In this document: positions 12,836-23,660 of the stretch, piece by piece | Layout: every line of letters begins with the position of its first letter | Position numbering within the stretch: position 1 is the stretch's first letter | NCBI GenBank assembly: GCA_007258455.2 | Contig: VDFB02193867.1 | Span: 530,729,944-530,793,943 of the forward strand | DNA from: Sequoia sempervirens | Lineage: Eukaryota; Streptophyta; Pinopsida; Cupressales; Cupressaceae | DNA: 64,000 nt | Reading direction: 5' to 3' | Notes under the pieces: generated by a model | Seen by the model: only the letters and a program-made list of their open reading frames with translations | Databases searched by the model: none | Told to the model about the DNA's origin: nothing | Position numbers and translations under genes: made by a program

Positions 12836-15196
12836 TTGAATAAGAGACTGAAGAAGCCATTGCAACAATTTGCATTAGTGGATAGATGTCAGATCCATTA
12901 CACTCATAGACACAACGAATTGGGATGTTTGACCTTCTTGAGCAAAATCGAAAGGGTCTTGCAGGGAGAAATTCCCTTTTGGGAAATCTATCAACCTTTA
13001 GCCCTTGCAGACTCGGAGGAAGAATTGACAACCATGGTAGCCAAGGCATTCAAGGAGCTAATCCAGGAACATTTGAGCAACAAAGACAAACCAAGATTGG
13101 AGGAAACATTGATGTCTAGTTGGTGCAGATTTCACAATGCACCCCACTTTGAATTCACTTGCTCGTCATGCACAAACATCATCGCTCAAGCCAAGGGTTG
13201 TTCAAACAAGTTGGAGCAGCCAACTCCCAATGAGGAGAAGTTATCACATGAGGCAAAAGAGCTGTCAACATCCGAAGGACATCAAAGTAAGGATGAACCA
13301 AGAAATTTGATACAAGCTGATGTTGGAGCAACAAACATTGAAGTTGAAAGCTAGGAGGAATAGCCATATTTCACTAGGACAACAAGGTGCCTTGGTGAAA
13401 ATATGATTGAAACTAATTTAGAAGGTCTTCCCTCCACCAATCAAAGACAGTCCTCCACTCCAGAAGAAGAGAAATTGGTAGGTGATGATGAACTAATGAA
13501 GTCTACAGCCATGGATGTTGGGACAACTAACTCAGATGCTGAAGAATAGGAAGAAGAAAAGTTTGAAAACCTTGGAGTAGTAGAAAATGACGACAAAGGT
13601 ATAATTGAAATCAGATTAGAAGATCTCTCCTTCGTCAATGATAGTAATCAAGAATCTGAAAATGCAAGTTTGGAGTGGGAACAACCACTCGCCACGACTG
13701 TCTACCATCAAGCTTATTTTTCAAGTGATGATGAGGACCTAGTAGCGGAAAGATATGACTAGCTCATCTCTAGATTAGCAAAGGATTGGTCCGAACTAAG
13801 ATGTTAAGTGGATTTGGAGGTATTGCTACTACCAAATTGGTGCAGACTTCATGATTCATCACACTTAGAGTTCACATGCGAACTGTGCCAAGAAGTCGTC
13901 AAGCAAGTCAATGAACAAGCGAGGCAACCAAGTGCCCAACCTCCTCTACTTGCTGTCCAGATCGAAGTAGAAGACCAAGAGCCTGAATAGAGTGATGGCT
14001 TAGCTAAAGGTAGGCCTCAAGAGGATGTTGGGGAAGCAATAGAAGAAGGACAATAATATAGTCTCAAAATTTTGAGCGATGAAGTAGATCAAGCGGGAAT
14101 GTTGTCCACTAGTCACCAAGAAGTTCTTCCTCTTGAAGAGCAGTTGTGTGCCATGGACGATGGGATTTTTGGCAAGTCTTTGGAGGGAAATTATGCAGTG
14201 GACTTTGGTCCCCTTGATGAGGTGCCATCAATTGATGACTTCTTTCCATTAGGAGCTGCACTACGAAGGTATGCTCATGCCGAGGAAGAGCACATCCTAG
14301 AAGACGGTAGCGATGAATACATACTCCTTGAGCCCCCGAACAGTGACGCACTAGAGTTTCCAGATTGGGAGAGGAGCTCTTTCTCCATTTACAGTGATAG
14401 TGAGCAAGAGGAAACGAGTGAAAATCATAATGAGATGCATGAACAACAAAGGGAAGAAGACAAATGTGGGGGTGTTTTGATGGCTTCCAACAAGTATGAC
14501 AAAATTGACCAACTACAAGATGCAACTTGGAGCCCTTCTACCATGATCGTTGTTGATCCTCCTTCACATTCAGGGAGCTGCAATAGGATAGATTTGTCCA
14601 TGTCATTATCCCATGACATTGAACATCATAAAAAGGAGGTTGATACTTGGGGAAGGAGACAAGACAACATGTTGCCCCTTGAGGACAACAACCAAGTGGA
14701 TCCCAAGTTTGTAGATGATCGATGTGGACAAGTATTTCTTTTTGAAGAACTACCAACTGGGGTTGTAGGTCCCATTGGTAGATTGGAAGATTTGTTTGCT
14801 ACCCCGTCCTCCCAACCTTATACAAGTTTAATGTCTGAAGTGCTACACCCTCCACCACGCCCGCTCAAGGCTACCTATGCAACAATCAATGATGTTGTGC
14901 TTGCTCTCGAATGTCCGATACTGCCACCTCCATGTGATGACATCCAGGTTCTATCCTTCCTTTCCCCTATTATTTCTCATAACTACACTTATTATTTTGA
15001 TTATGTGAATGAGGGAAAACAAACATGTTTATGGATTAACCATGGGTTCAACGAGCCTCCTCAATTGCTGATTTTTCATGATGACATGATTGAACTTGAG
15101 TGCTGCAATGTTGAACTTCCTTTTTCTAAATATAAAGATAAGTTTGCATGGTTAAGAATGATAACGATCGCCCGTTTGCTTGTGCATGCACTGTGA
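12836..15196 (+). pseudogene. Long antisense ORF with two CHHCC motifs
   Basis: One frame runs from 12836 to 15196 (787 codons), interrupted by seven stops: five TAG (two near 13352-13363, then near 13549, 13760 and 13988) and two TAA (near 13805 and 14056). All are explainable as Gln codons changed by C to T. The last part, 14072-15196, is open for 374 codons. Two copies of one motif are visible, C-x2-H-x3-H-x4-C-x2-C within WC-R-x-H...EFTC (13124-13171 and 13841-13888), suggesting tandem zinc-binding units. The protein is otherwise acidic and Ser/Glu-rich. I do not recognise it. It is antisense to the element's primer-binding site; Tat elements are known to carry additional, sometimes antisense, ORFs, which is the best parallel. 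It is inactive as it stands. Confidence 0.55.
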
Positions 15197-16179
15197 AATC
15201 CAATGAATGTTAATGTTGGCTTGCCCTACTTGAACATAGTTCTTTGTAAATATCTTTGTACATAGCCCGTTTTGAGTAGTATAGGTTTCCTGTAAATACT
15301 CTGCTTTCTCGCTTTCCTTAGGTTGGTTGGTTGCTTTGTTGGTTGTTTTCTTTTTGTTTGCTTTCGCTTTGCTGCTGCTATGCTCAGGGTCCGTCTATTT
15401 TTAACTGGGCACATCTGTGTACACAACAACCATACTTATCGCCTGGGGTTGTTCTGCATATTTCTTTGTCAAACTCTAATCAAGTCTTTAGAGTGGATGG
15501 TGAAGGTCTTCTATTACTGTCAAGTGATCTGGGTGTTTGATTCAAAGAGGATAAATTGTTGGTTTAGTATGACTCTGACGTATTATAAAATATTATAGCT
15601 CTTACACATCTTAAGAATTTGACGGTCACTGGAGGGCCTTTTGTGAAGTCTAGTTAAGTGAAAAATATAAAATTCTGCTCCAGCGTCACTGTGATTCTCA
15701 ACTTGAGTGCGAGCTTCAATGCTTGCGGGTTGAAATAAAAGAGCTGAAAAGAGAAAAGAAAGAAAAAAAACATTGAAACTTAAAAGAAAGAGAAAATTCA
15801 ACTTTTCAGAGGTATCCAAGCAACTCTACTGGGGCTATGGACACCTGGCTAGTAGTAGAGCAATGTTCGGGAGAATCACAGTGACAACCTCATCGTGGCT
15901 ATGGATGCCTGACTGGCAGCGAGGCAATGTCCTAGATGCTTTTGGAGTTAGAGTAAACTACGTAGCTTGACTTGATGGAGCTTGGGTTACTGTAGCAATC
16001 AAAGGATGGGAATTAACGCAATTGCACACACTTGGATTTTTAGCATACTGAAGGTTGGGTTGGCTAGTGGTTTTGATCATTTGGTTGGGTGTCTAGTTTG
16101 TTTGCCCTAGCGTGAAGGTCGGAACCAGAGATTTTGGGTTCGTGATTCCAGTTTGTCATCAAAATGCTTTGGAGCATTT
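15197..16179. other. Element 2 interior between ORF and PBS
   Basis: About 1 kb with no supportable gene. On the minus strand this is the leader next to the 5' LTR, and no gag start is visible. Short ORFs overlap on both strands and resemble nothing I know. Confidence 0.4.
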
Positions 16180-16195
16180 CCCCAGCGAGTCACCA
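16180..16195 (-). other. Element 2 primer-binding site
   Basis: The minus strand reads AA then TGGTGACTCGCTGGGG right after the LTR end CACAACA. It resembles the conserved TGGCGACTC...CTGGGG site of plant Tat/Ogre gypsy elements, which is the main evidence for the orientation of element 2. Confidence 0.7.
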
Positions 16196-16197
16196 TT

Positions 16198-19029
16198 TGT
16201 TGTGCATGTTTTGCACACATGCCTCACCATAGGTAGGGACCCCCCTTTTCTTTTTGTTCTCGATAGGCTGCTTTGCTCCTGTCTTGTTTTGCGTGCCCCA
16301 TTTTCCAAGCCCAAATTGGTCATGTGCCTTCAAAGGATCAAATTCCCCTTACCAAATTCACCTACTTGGGGTATTCAAATCTGTGGAGAAATGAAGTCCC
16401 CCATCCCTTTTTTTCCCATTGTCTTGTTCCTGCTAACTTGGTCCCTAATCACTTAATTCACTTTTTTCCACATTTTTTACTTTGGGGGAAACTTTTTGGT
16501 GGATTTGGGATGTGTTTGTGGTGCCTAAGTGAACTGCCAAGGTTTCATCAACGTTCCGTTAAGTTTCGGTGGTTTCATAACATTCCCTCCGGAATTCCCT
16601 CCCTCTTTGGTTGTTATAGAAACATTCGTGGACCCCCGCAGGTCCGATTTCCACATTTTTGACTTTGGGGCCACCTTTTCGGTGGATTTGGGATGTGTTT
16701 GTGGTGCCTAAGTGAACTACCAATGTTTCATCAATGTTCCATTAAGTTTCGGTGGTTTCAAAACTTTCCCTCTAGAACTCCCTCCCTCTTTGGATTTTTT
16801 AGAAACATTCGTGGACCCCTACCAGTCCGGTTTTCACATTTTTGACTTTGGGGACAACTTTTTGGTGGATTTGGGATGTGTTTGTGGTACCTAAGTGAAC
16901 TTCCAAGGTTTCGTCAATGTTCCATTAAGTTTTGGTGGTTTTAGAACTTTCCCTCTAGAACACTCTCCCTCTTTGGCTATTTTGGAAACATCCATGGACC
17001 CCCGCTGGTTTGGTTTCCACTTTTTTGACTTTAGGGACAACTTTTTGGCAGATTTGGGATGTGTTTGTGGTGTCTAAGTGAACTGCCAAGGTTTCATCAA
17101 TGTTCTGTTAAGTTTTGGTGGTTTCAGAACTTCATCCCCCTTTGGCTATTTTGGAACATCTGTGGAGCCCCAGTGACCCAACCTATGGGACCCAGCCCCT
17201 CCATGGCCATTTTGGAACATCCATGGAGCCCCAGTGACCCGGCCTCCAGGATCCGACCCCTTCGTGGCCGTTTTCGGGACTCCATCTCTCCAAGACTGTT
17301 TTGAGCTTCCGCTTTTTTCAAATGGGTTCAATCTTGAGGAAGTTTTCCTAGGCACTCTTCCTTCCCCTTTTCCCATGTGCTATAATTGAAAAATCTTGGT
17401 TTTGCTAAGTTTTGTGAGGTCCGGGAACTTCCCTTCCAGTTTGTTGTCCCTTGTTCGCTACCCACCCCATTGGGCCAGTATTAATGTTTATGGTCCAAAT
17501 GAGCTTCGAATATGAATATTATGATCTTTTGATGATGCATGGATGGATCTATCAAGGATTTTGCAAGATTTGACTAACATTTTCCTTGATTTGTGTATGA
17601 GAGCACTTACGACTCTTCATGTATGTAGGATTCAAGAAGCCTACTACGAGTTTGTTAGGAGACCCATTGAGAAAACTGAACAAGGAAAGCACATCGCTCC
17701 TATCACCATGCATTTCATGTTTTCCTCTCCCCTCGCACCCACCAACAGGGTCGGTGTTAGAAGAAGGCCTATACCAAGGAAGTCAAGGACAAAAATGCAA
17801 GGGGGTGGCCTTGAAGAAGGCATGAAGGAGTTGTCCTACCTTTCACCAGATGATGATGAGTTGTCCGCTCGAATCAGGGGCAACCAATCCATTGATGCCA
17901 ATCATCAACAGACTCGTTTGATCCAAGGAAGAACACTGCAAACACATCAAGTAAGAAGGCAACTTTCAGGCAGTTTCAGCTACAGTAAAAGGGCAATCAA
18001 CTAAATGATGAAACTGCTATAGCACCTGAGCACTAGATGACAAAACAGGGAAAAGACAAAGATCTATTTTAAAATTGTTGGATAATGGGGGGTAGGTGAA
18101 ACCCTAATGTAAATCAAATCTGAGCCATTCGATGTAATTCAATCCTGGCCATTCATTTGGGCTTTGGAAAACTATAAATAGGGGTTTTCCCCTCATTTGT
18201 AAGGGTTGGAGAGCTATTGTAAAAGGAATTTGCAGCAATATAAGACAACATTGCATGATTTTATGGATGTTGTCTTTGATTTTTCTCATCTTGCATGCAT
18301 GGTTCTACCTTCTATGTTAGTTTTAACTATATTAGTTTCTTGAATGGTTGTTATGATGGTGTTGCTGTTATAGTATTTGATGAGCTTCCAGCCCATACTT
18401 TTAGCACTTGTTGATGACAAGCTGCTGTGCAAAGTTAGCCTGGGCTTTTTTATGTCATTACACTACAACCTAGTTCAATTGCATGTTCATGATGTGTATG
18501 TGTAATTTGAAAATCAGCAGACCTTAGAAGATTGCACTGGTTTTGTGTAGCTGTAGGTTTCTCTTGGTCAAGCAAAACTCAAGTTAGGAAGCCTGTCTAT
18601 TGTAGTAGCCACCATTGTTACTGTTCATTCATAGCTTAGGATTAGAACAACTTTCTTAACCCTTATCCTTTTGCTATTTCTTTTAGTCATTGGTTAGAGT
18701 AAGATCTCAAGAATCACCATGAAGCTAAATTAGATGAACTTGATGAGTTTCAGCTTGCTGTTTTGAGTGGATAGCCACTATTCATTCACTTCCAGCACTT
18801 TGAAACTGCATTTTCAAATCCAACTTTCCCGCTTTGTAACTCATCCGTAAATCCTCCTTGTGATTCTAAGAAATAACATAAATCAACTGAGATATTCCAA
18901 GCACTGTCAAGACCTGACATTAGAGACCTTGGGATAGTGTTCTGCAATTTGATTGTGGAAGATTGTCTTTCAAGAGAGGTAGTCCACCTACACACTGCCT
19001 GTGTTGAGAAGGGCATAAAAAACACATCA
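16198..19029 (-). repeat. Element 2 LTR, right (5') copy
   Basis: The right LTR is about 2832 bp and co-linear with 9831-12632, including the 183-bp array, the GC-rich sub-repeats, the TATA-like actataaata near 18170 and the terminal ACATCA. The primer-binding site at its left edge marks it as the 5' LTR. Confidence 0.75.
16460..17130. repeat. 183-bp tandem array in right LTR
   Basis: About 3.7 copies of the same 183-bp unit as at 10093-10770, in the same order and number, so the array existed before this element integrated. Units start near 16467, 16651, 16834 and 17017. The GC-rich tttggaacatc...ggagcccc sub-repeats follow at 17150-17270. Confidence 0.85.
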
Positions 19030-20153
19030 AAAGACACAAATTTCCATTGTAAAAATAGGGAATAAAGAGCTTGCAACTAAGAATAAGAGACCTCATACTA
19101 CAAAAACTCCATCTTGTCACACAACCCTGTCCCTTGGATACCAATTGTGGAAGGTTACTAAGGAATTTTCTCAGCAAAAGAAAAATTGGAAAAAGAAAAG
19201 GAAGAAATAGTGGTAGAGCATACTAAAGTACTGGAGGGTAAGGATATTGAATTGAAAAAGTTAGTAGTTAAAGTGGAAGAGGTATTAGACAAAGCTACCT
19301 AAATTTTTAGATGTAGACCCCCAAGTAGGATTTATTTTTTGTTTCTACAAGAAAATTTTGTAAGTTTCCAATTCAATAGGTTGATAAGTAACCAACCAAT
19401 TGTAATGCATGGAAAATTTGATTTCCTTAAAAAGTTTGTTGATGCTATAGCAGATGAACATGACCAACTCTGTGAATATTATCTACATAATTATGTAGTG
19501 CCAGAAGACATAGAATGGAACCCCATGATGTTTGTGGGGGATTTACAAGGGAACTAGTATCCTACTTTAGAAATGAAAAATTCAGGGATGAACTCATGGA
19601 AGAGTATGTGGAGAGAGAAAAATTAGTTGCCATCCCAGTGAGAAAAAAATACAAGAACCTTGATGCAATCATAGATAATGGTTACAAATTTTGGATCATA
19701 AGGGTGCAGGAAGGAAGGTCATGAATTTAAGGATATTGGATTACAACAAAATGCAGACATTGACTGTTGGACTAGTTCATCATTTTTACATGAATGTGCA
19801 AGAAAGATTGGATAGTTGACTCCATAATTGAAGAGGAAAGAGCCCCACTCAATGTATAATTTTATGGCCATGATTGAAAGAGTATGTAAGTACATTGATA
19901 TTGTTGTTGAAAATGAATTTGTATGGGTGTTACTTACATTCCAGCCACCAATACTCCTTTATCGAGTGCCACACTAGACAAGAGATAAAATAGAGGAATG
20001 TGAAAAGGCTAAAATCATCAGAATGAGGAGACTATCATGCTACAAAGGATTTTACTTGAAGTAGGTGAAAGGAGTGAACATTGTCATGAATCTCAGAGAA
20101 ATCACACTACACTACAACCTATAGCCCTAGTTGATTTGCTTGAGGGCAAGCAA
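19030..20153 (+). pseudogene. Decayed retroelement ORF, part 3 of 3
   Basis: Right of element 2 a coiled-coil frame reappears (19170-19300, EKLEKEKEEIVVEH then LVVKVEEVLDKAT), followed by HGKFDFLKKFVDAIADEHDQ and EYYLHNYVVPEDIEWNPM (about 19407-19525). The frame then shifts to continue with YFRNEKFRDELMEEYVERE and KKYKNLDAIIDNGYKFW. Several stops and frameshifts follow. The composition matches parts 1 and 2, and it leads straight into a polypurine tract, so I take it as the C-terminal part of the same old element's protein. The family is not recognised. Confidence 0.45.
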
Positions 20154-20171
20154 ATGGGTAATTGGGGGAAA
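20154..20171 (+). other. Polypurine tract of the host element
   Basis: The sequence gggtaattgggggaaa stands immediately before TGATGAGTCCATATATTAG. A G-rich purine run next to a TG start marks the internal side of a 3' LTR on the plus strand. Confidence 0.55.
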
Positions 20172-21600
20172 TGATGAGTCCATATATTAGTTAGTTTTTA
20201 TATCTTTTATGCATGGTTATAGACATTACCAGACAATTATTCCATACATATTCCTACATTATGCTATCTTTTATGCTTATTATGCAAAGCTTGAACTTGA
20301 TTTAAGTATATGGAAATATGGTAAATGATATGATGTCATTACATGATTTATGTGTGGATATGTATGAATTGTGATTGAATATCTGTGCTTAGTCATATTT
20401 GTTAGTTTTGTTTACATGTGTTTTGAACTAACCTCTTGCAGCTAAAGGAGGTACTATAGCCTGCAACAATTGCAGGATGTAGCCCACAGCCGAAGGGTTT
20501 CCTAGACAATGAACAAGGGATGTCCTAGAATAAAATGAGCGCATTAACTACAACATGGAGGCACTCAATGAAGGTGATTGTGCATCATTACGACATTCAA
20601 TAAATACATTGAAGAAGGAAGAACCTTGTTACCATTGGGATTCTAACATAACTAATTTCAAGTGTTCCACATTCTGATTCTATTACAATAGAGTCACAAT
20701 CCAACTTGGACTCTTCTTCTCTAGTTGTAGTTTAGATTTAATTGAATCTTTGTCACACTTCGAAATCTAGGGAGTGGTAATTAATGGTTTCAGTTTAGAG
20801 TCTTGTTTTGAATAAGCTCCCCCGTGCCTATATGTATAGCTCAGTGGTTGAGTCTTAAGCTAGCTAGTTAGCCAATTTTTAGCCAGTCAGTTAGTTTATC
20901 ATTTAATAGTGAATACAATTACCAAATACTTTCAATTTTTAGTTGTTACGCAGACCATGTTCATTTTTCACTTATGATTTCATAAATAAGATCTTTTAGT
21001 AGAACCTTATGTGATATTTTGGAGTTGTACAATGAATGGATTTGAGTTATTATGATTGCATTGGATCCGAGGAGTATGGTTTTAGATTAGTGAATACAAC
21101 CACTTGAGCAAGGGCCACTCAAGATAACTATCCTTCACTCTTTTCTTTTGAGTTATTTCATTTATGTTTAATAGTTACCTCATAATTGCATGATTGTTAG
21201 ATAGATTCTTCATGTTACAATTATCAATAATTATTGCTTCATAATGTTGTAATAAATTTAGTTGTTGTACTCCAGAGTGTAGTGTAGGTTTTAGTTTAAC
21301 AATTTAAATTGATTTAGTGATTACTTCTTAATAGTAATTTAGTTACTGTTTATGTTGTAGGTACCCGTAGCCATAGAGTCAGCTTTACCTCTTTTACTGT
21401 TATGCATTTTTACTTCTTTCCAGCAAGTGTAACACCTTTACTAGAATGATTTAGGTAGTTCCAAGTCTTTAAAATCACATACTGTGCTAGTGCCATCACA
21501 AACCTACTAGCACTGGTTGATAATTCAATGGTCTTTCCAAATGTTAAGTGGGTTGTTCAACTAGGTTTTCCCTCTGGATTGTGTGATTGCCACCAAATTT
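20172..21600 (+). repeat. Probable 3' LTR of the host element
   Basis: It starts TGATGAGTCC after the polypurine tract. About 1.4 kb of non-coding, AT-rich DNA follows, with a TATA-like tatatgtatag near 20829. No 5' partner lies in the window, so the right boundary (somewhere before the dispersed repeat at 21625) is not fixed. Confidence 0.4.
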
Positions 21601-21624
21601 ACTAGAAACAAGTAGGAACTCTAC

Positions 21625-22690
21625 GCTCTTCATTCAAGGATGAAAGTTTTGAGTTGTGTTGTATTTTGGGCCAAAAAAGTAGATTAGGGTAAATAGTTTC
21701 ATTTCAAGTAGTTTTGGGTAAAATTATGTGACATTTTCATGACACAAACATTTTCAATTGAAACTCTCAAAAACATTAACTTGATATACATTCAAAATCA
21801 AAATTGAAATGGATATCACTTTTTGTAGAAGGCTTTGACCAAAATATTTTTAAGAAAAAGAGTTTTGACCAAAACCCTTTCACCCCAAATTGTTGAGCTA
21901 GCAACCCATGTGGCAACCAAACCCCTCTTTTGAGAAAAAAATAACAAAATTAAAAATTTAAGTCCAAATTTCTCCAACAAAGAAAATTTTCATGAAATCT
22001 ATAAATATCAACAGACACAATTCAATACAAGTAAAATAAGATTTCTTTACCTCTATTGAAGTGAAAATAAATCCAAAATATATTATCTCTAATGTTCCAA
22101 AAGCTAGATCTCAAGTGTGTTGGATCACTCATAATTCAATTATGGTCTATTTATTCAAGGGGCCTTTGATGATTCACAAGCATTTAAATATGTTTCTTCT
22201 CTACATATTCTTCTCATTTTCTTATGTGACTTTTTTGTATATATATATATATATATTTTCTATTCTTTTAGTTTTGAAGTTATATTCTAGTCCAATCTAA
22301 GAGATTGTAAAAAATCAATAGAGATTGAGTTAACAAGAATTAAAAAATGAATGTTTGATTTAAATATTTCATCCTTTACACATAAAAATATGAGAAATTA
22401 ATCTTAAAATCACTATATTATGATCAACAATTTTTGAATCAACAAAAAAGAAAGTGCAAAATCCAAAGGATTTTAGAGAGACAAAAGTGCATTAATTAAA
22501 CTACTATATTTCATACAAAGACTTAATGAAACTCCAGCAACTTAGTGAAATATATTTTCAATTCAATTATTCTCAATTTTCATACAATTTTAAAGAAAAA
22601 ATAATTGACTAGTGCACTCTACCATTCTAGAGAAAGAAACACTTGAAAATATGGGATCCTTATTAATTTTAGCAATACTTTATTATAGGT
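21625..22690. repeat. Dispersed 1.1-kb repeat, copy A
   Basis: This stretch matches 38866-39935 over about 1.07 kb in the same orientation. It starts at ctcttcat...ggatgaaa and ends at attaattttagcaatactt. Shared landmarks include attttgggccaaaaaagtag and tatggtctatttattcaagg. It has no conserved ORF, a TATA-like tctataaatatc near 21998, and an (AT)n run at 22238-22256. It could be a solo LTR or a non-autonomous element; I saw neither clear terminal repeats nor a target duplication. Confidence 0.7.
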
Positions 22691-23660
22691 CATTTAATAA
22701 TATTTCTTTGTTTTGAAAAGTATTACCAAAGGACATCTTGTTCTAGTTTTTCACTTTATTTTTTATTAACTTTAATTTTTGTGCTAGAGTGACCATAAGA
22801 ATACCCTAGAAGGGGGTATTCCACCACTTCTCAATCAAGCCTCTAAACTCCATATGGGATTCACACATGATCTCATATCTCAAAGGATAGGGGCCAAATT
22901 TAGTAGTCTCCACCCAAAGTAAAAAAATAGCACAATGGTCTGAACCTATATGGGGAAGATCTTTGAGGGATAGGCTAAGTAAGATGTTCCAATAATGAGA
23001 GATTAAAAACCTATCAAGATTCACTTGTATAAGATTATTCCCATACCTTCTATTTGACCAAGTAAAAGAACCCTGAATCTCTATATCCATAGGACAAGTG
23101 TTAGCTAAGAAGTCAGTTAAGTCACCCATGTTATCAAAATAGTCTTCAAGACCCCACAAATTCTTAAAAGGGATCAAAGGAGTGTTGAAGTTCCTCTCTA
23201 ACATCCACAATGCTCTTGGGGGTTATTTATAGCTAAGTATAGAGAATCCCACGACTATTTTCTAGCCAGTTTAGATTTAGGCGCATAAATATTCTAGTAA
23301 GAATTTATTACAAATATTTAGAAAGGTATGAGAAAGAAACAATAAGGCTATTTTTGTTTTGTTCTAACATCATACACTTCAAACATAAGGGGTTCCAAAA
23401 GGTGGAAAAACCCCCTAAAGAAATCTTGGTAGGGCTAACACAGTAATCTGCAGAAGGCCAAATATTAGAAGAAATTTGAGAGGATGTGAGTTCAAACATT
23501 TTAACTTCTTGGATGAACATGATATCAATTTTATGTTCCAAAATATAAATTTTTATCATATGTTATTTGTGTCGGCTGTTCAACCCCCTAATGTTCCAAA
23601 AAATAATTTTCATAAGAAAATTAAAAGGGAGGAGAAAACCTTAGTGGTACAACTAATCTA
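22690..23660 (-). pseudogene. LINE (L1-type) endonuclease remnant, copy A
   Basis: Minus-strand reading gives ILEHKIDIMFIQEVKM (23559-23500), the N-terminal apurinic endonuclease motif with the catalytic Glu. It continues to IQGSFTWSNRR, then LDRFLIS...W and SDHCAI (22806-23120), the C-terminal endonuclease motifs. Past a stop near 22806 the frame continues with KLIKNKVKNWNK-like sequence, the linker that precedes reverse transcriptase in plant L1s. It stops at about 22690 where the dispersed repeat begins. No reverse transcriptase follows. Frameshifts and stops near 23220-23300 split the domain. Confidence 0.7.

Larger units (their letters stand above)
9831..19029 (-). mobile_element. Element 2: long-LTR Tat-like element lacking pol
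   Basis: Two long direct repeats (9831-12632 and 16198-19029, about 2.8 kb each) flank a 3.6-kb interior. On the plus strand both begin TGTTGTG and both stop matching after ACATCA, giving TG...CA ends. The minus-strand sequence just inside the right LTR, TGGTGACTCGCTGGGG, resembles the primer-binding site of plant Tat/Ogre elements (the TGGCGACTCCGCTGGGG type), so the sense strand is minus. No gag or pol is visible on the minus strand. The interior instead carries a long plus-strand ORF. I could not confirm a target duplication (AACAC on the left, AAAGA on the right), and no clear polypurine tract abuts the left LTR. The left inner end may therefore be rearranged. Confidence 0.7.

Noticed and set aside
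19120..19150. Copia-like primer site on the minus strand (TTGGTATCCAAGG) near the right edge of element 2
   Set aside because: Only the first seven bases fit the initiator-Met site, and no LTR end or partner LTR could be matched to it.
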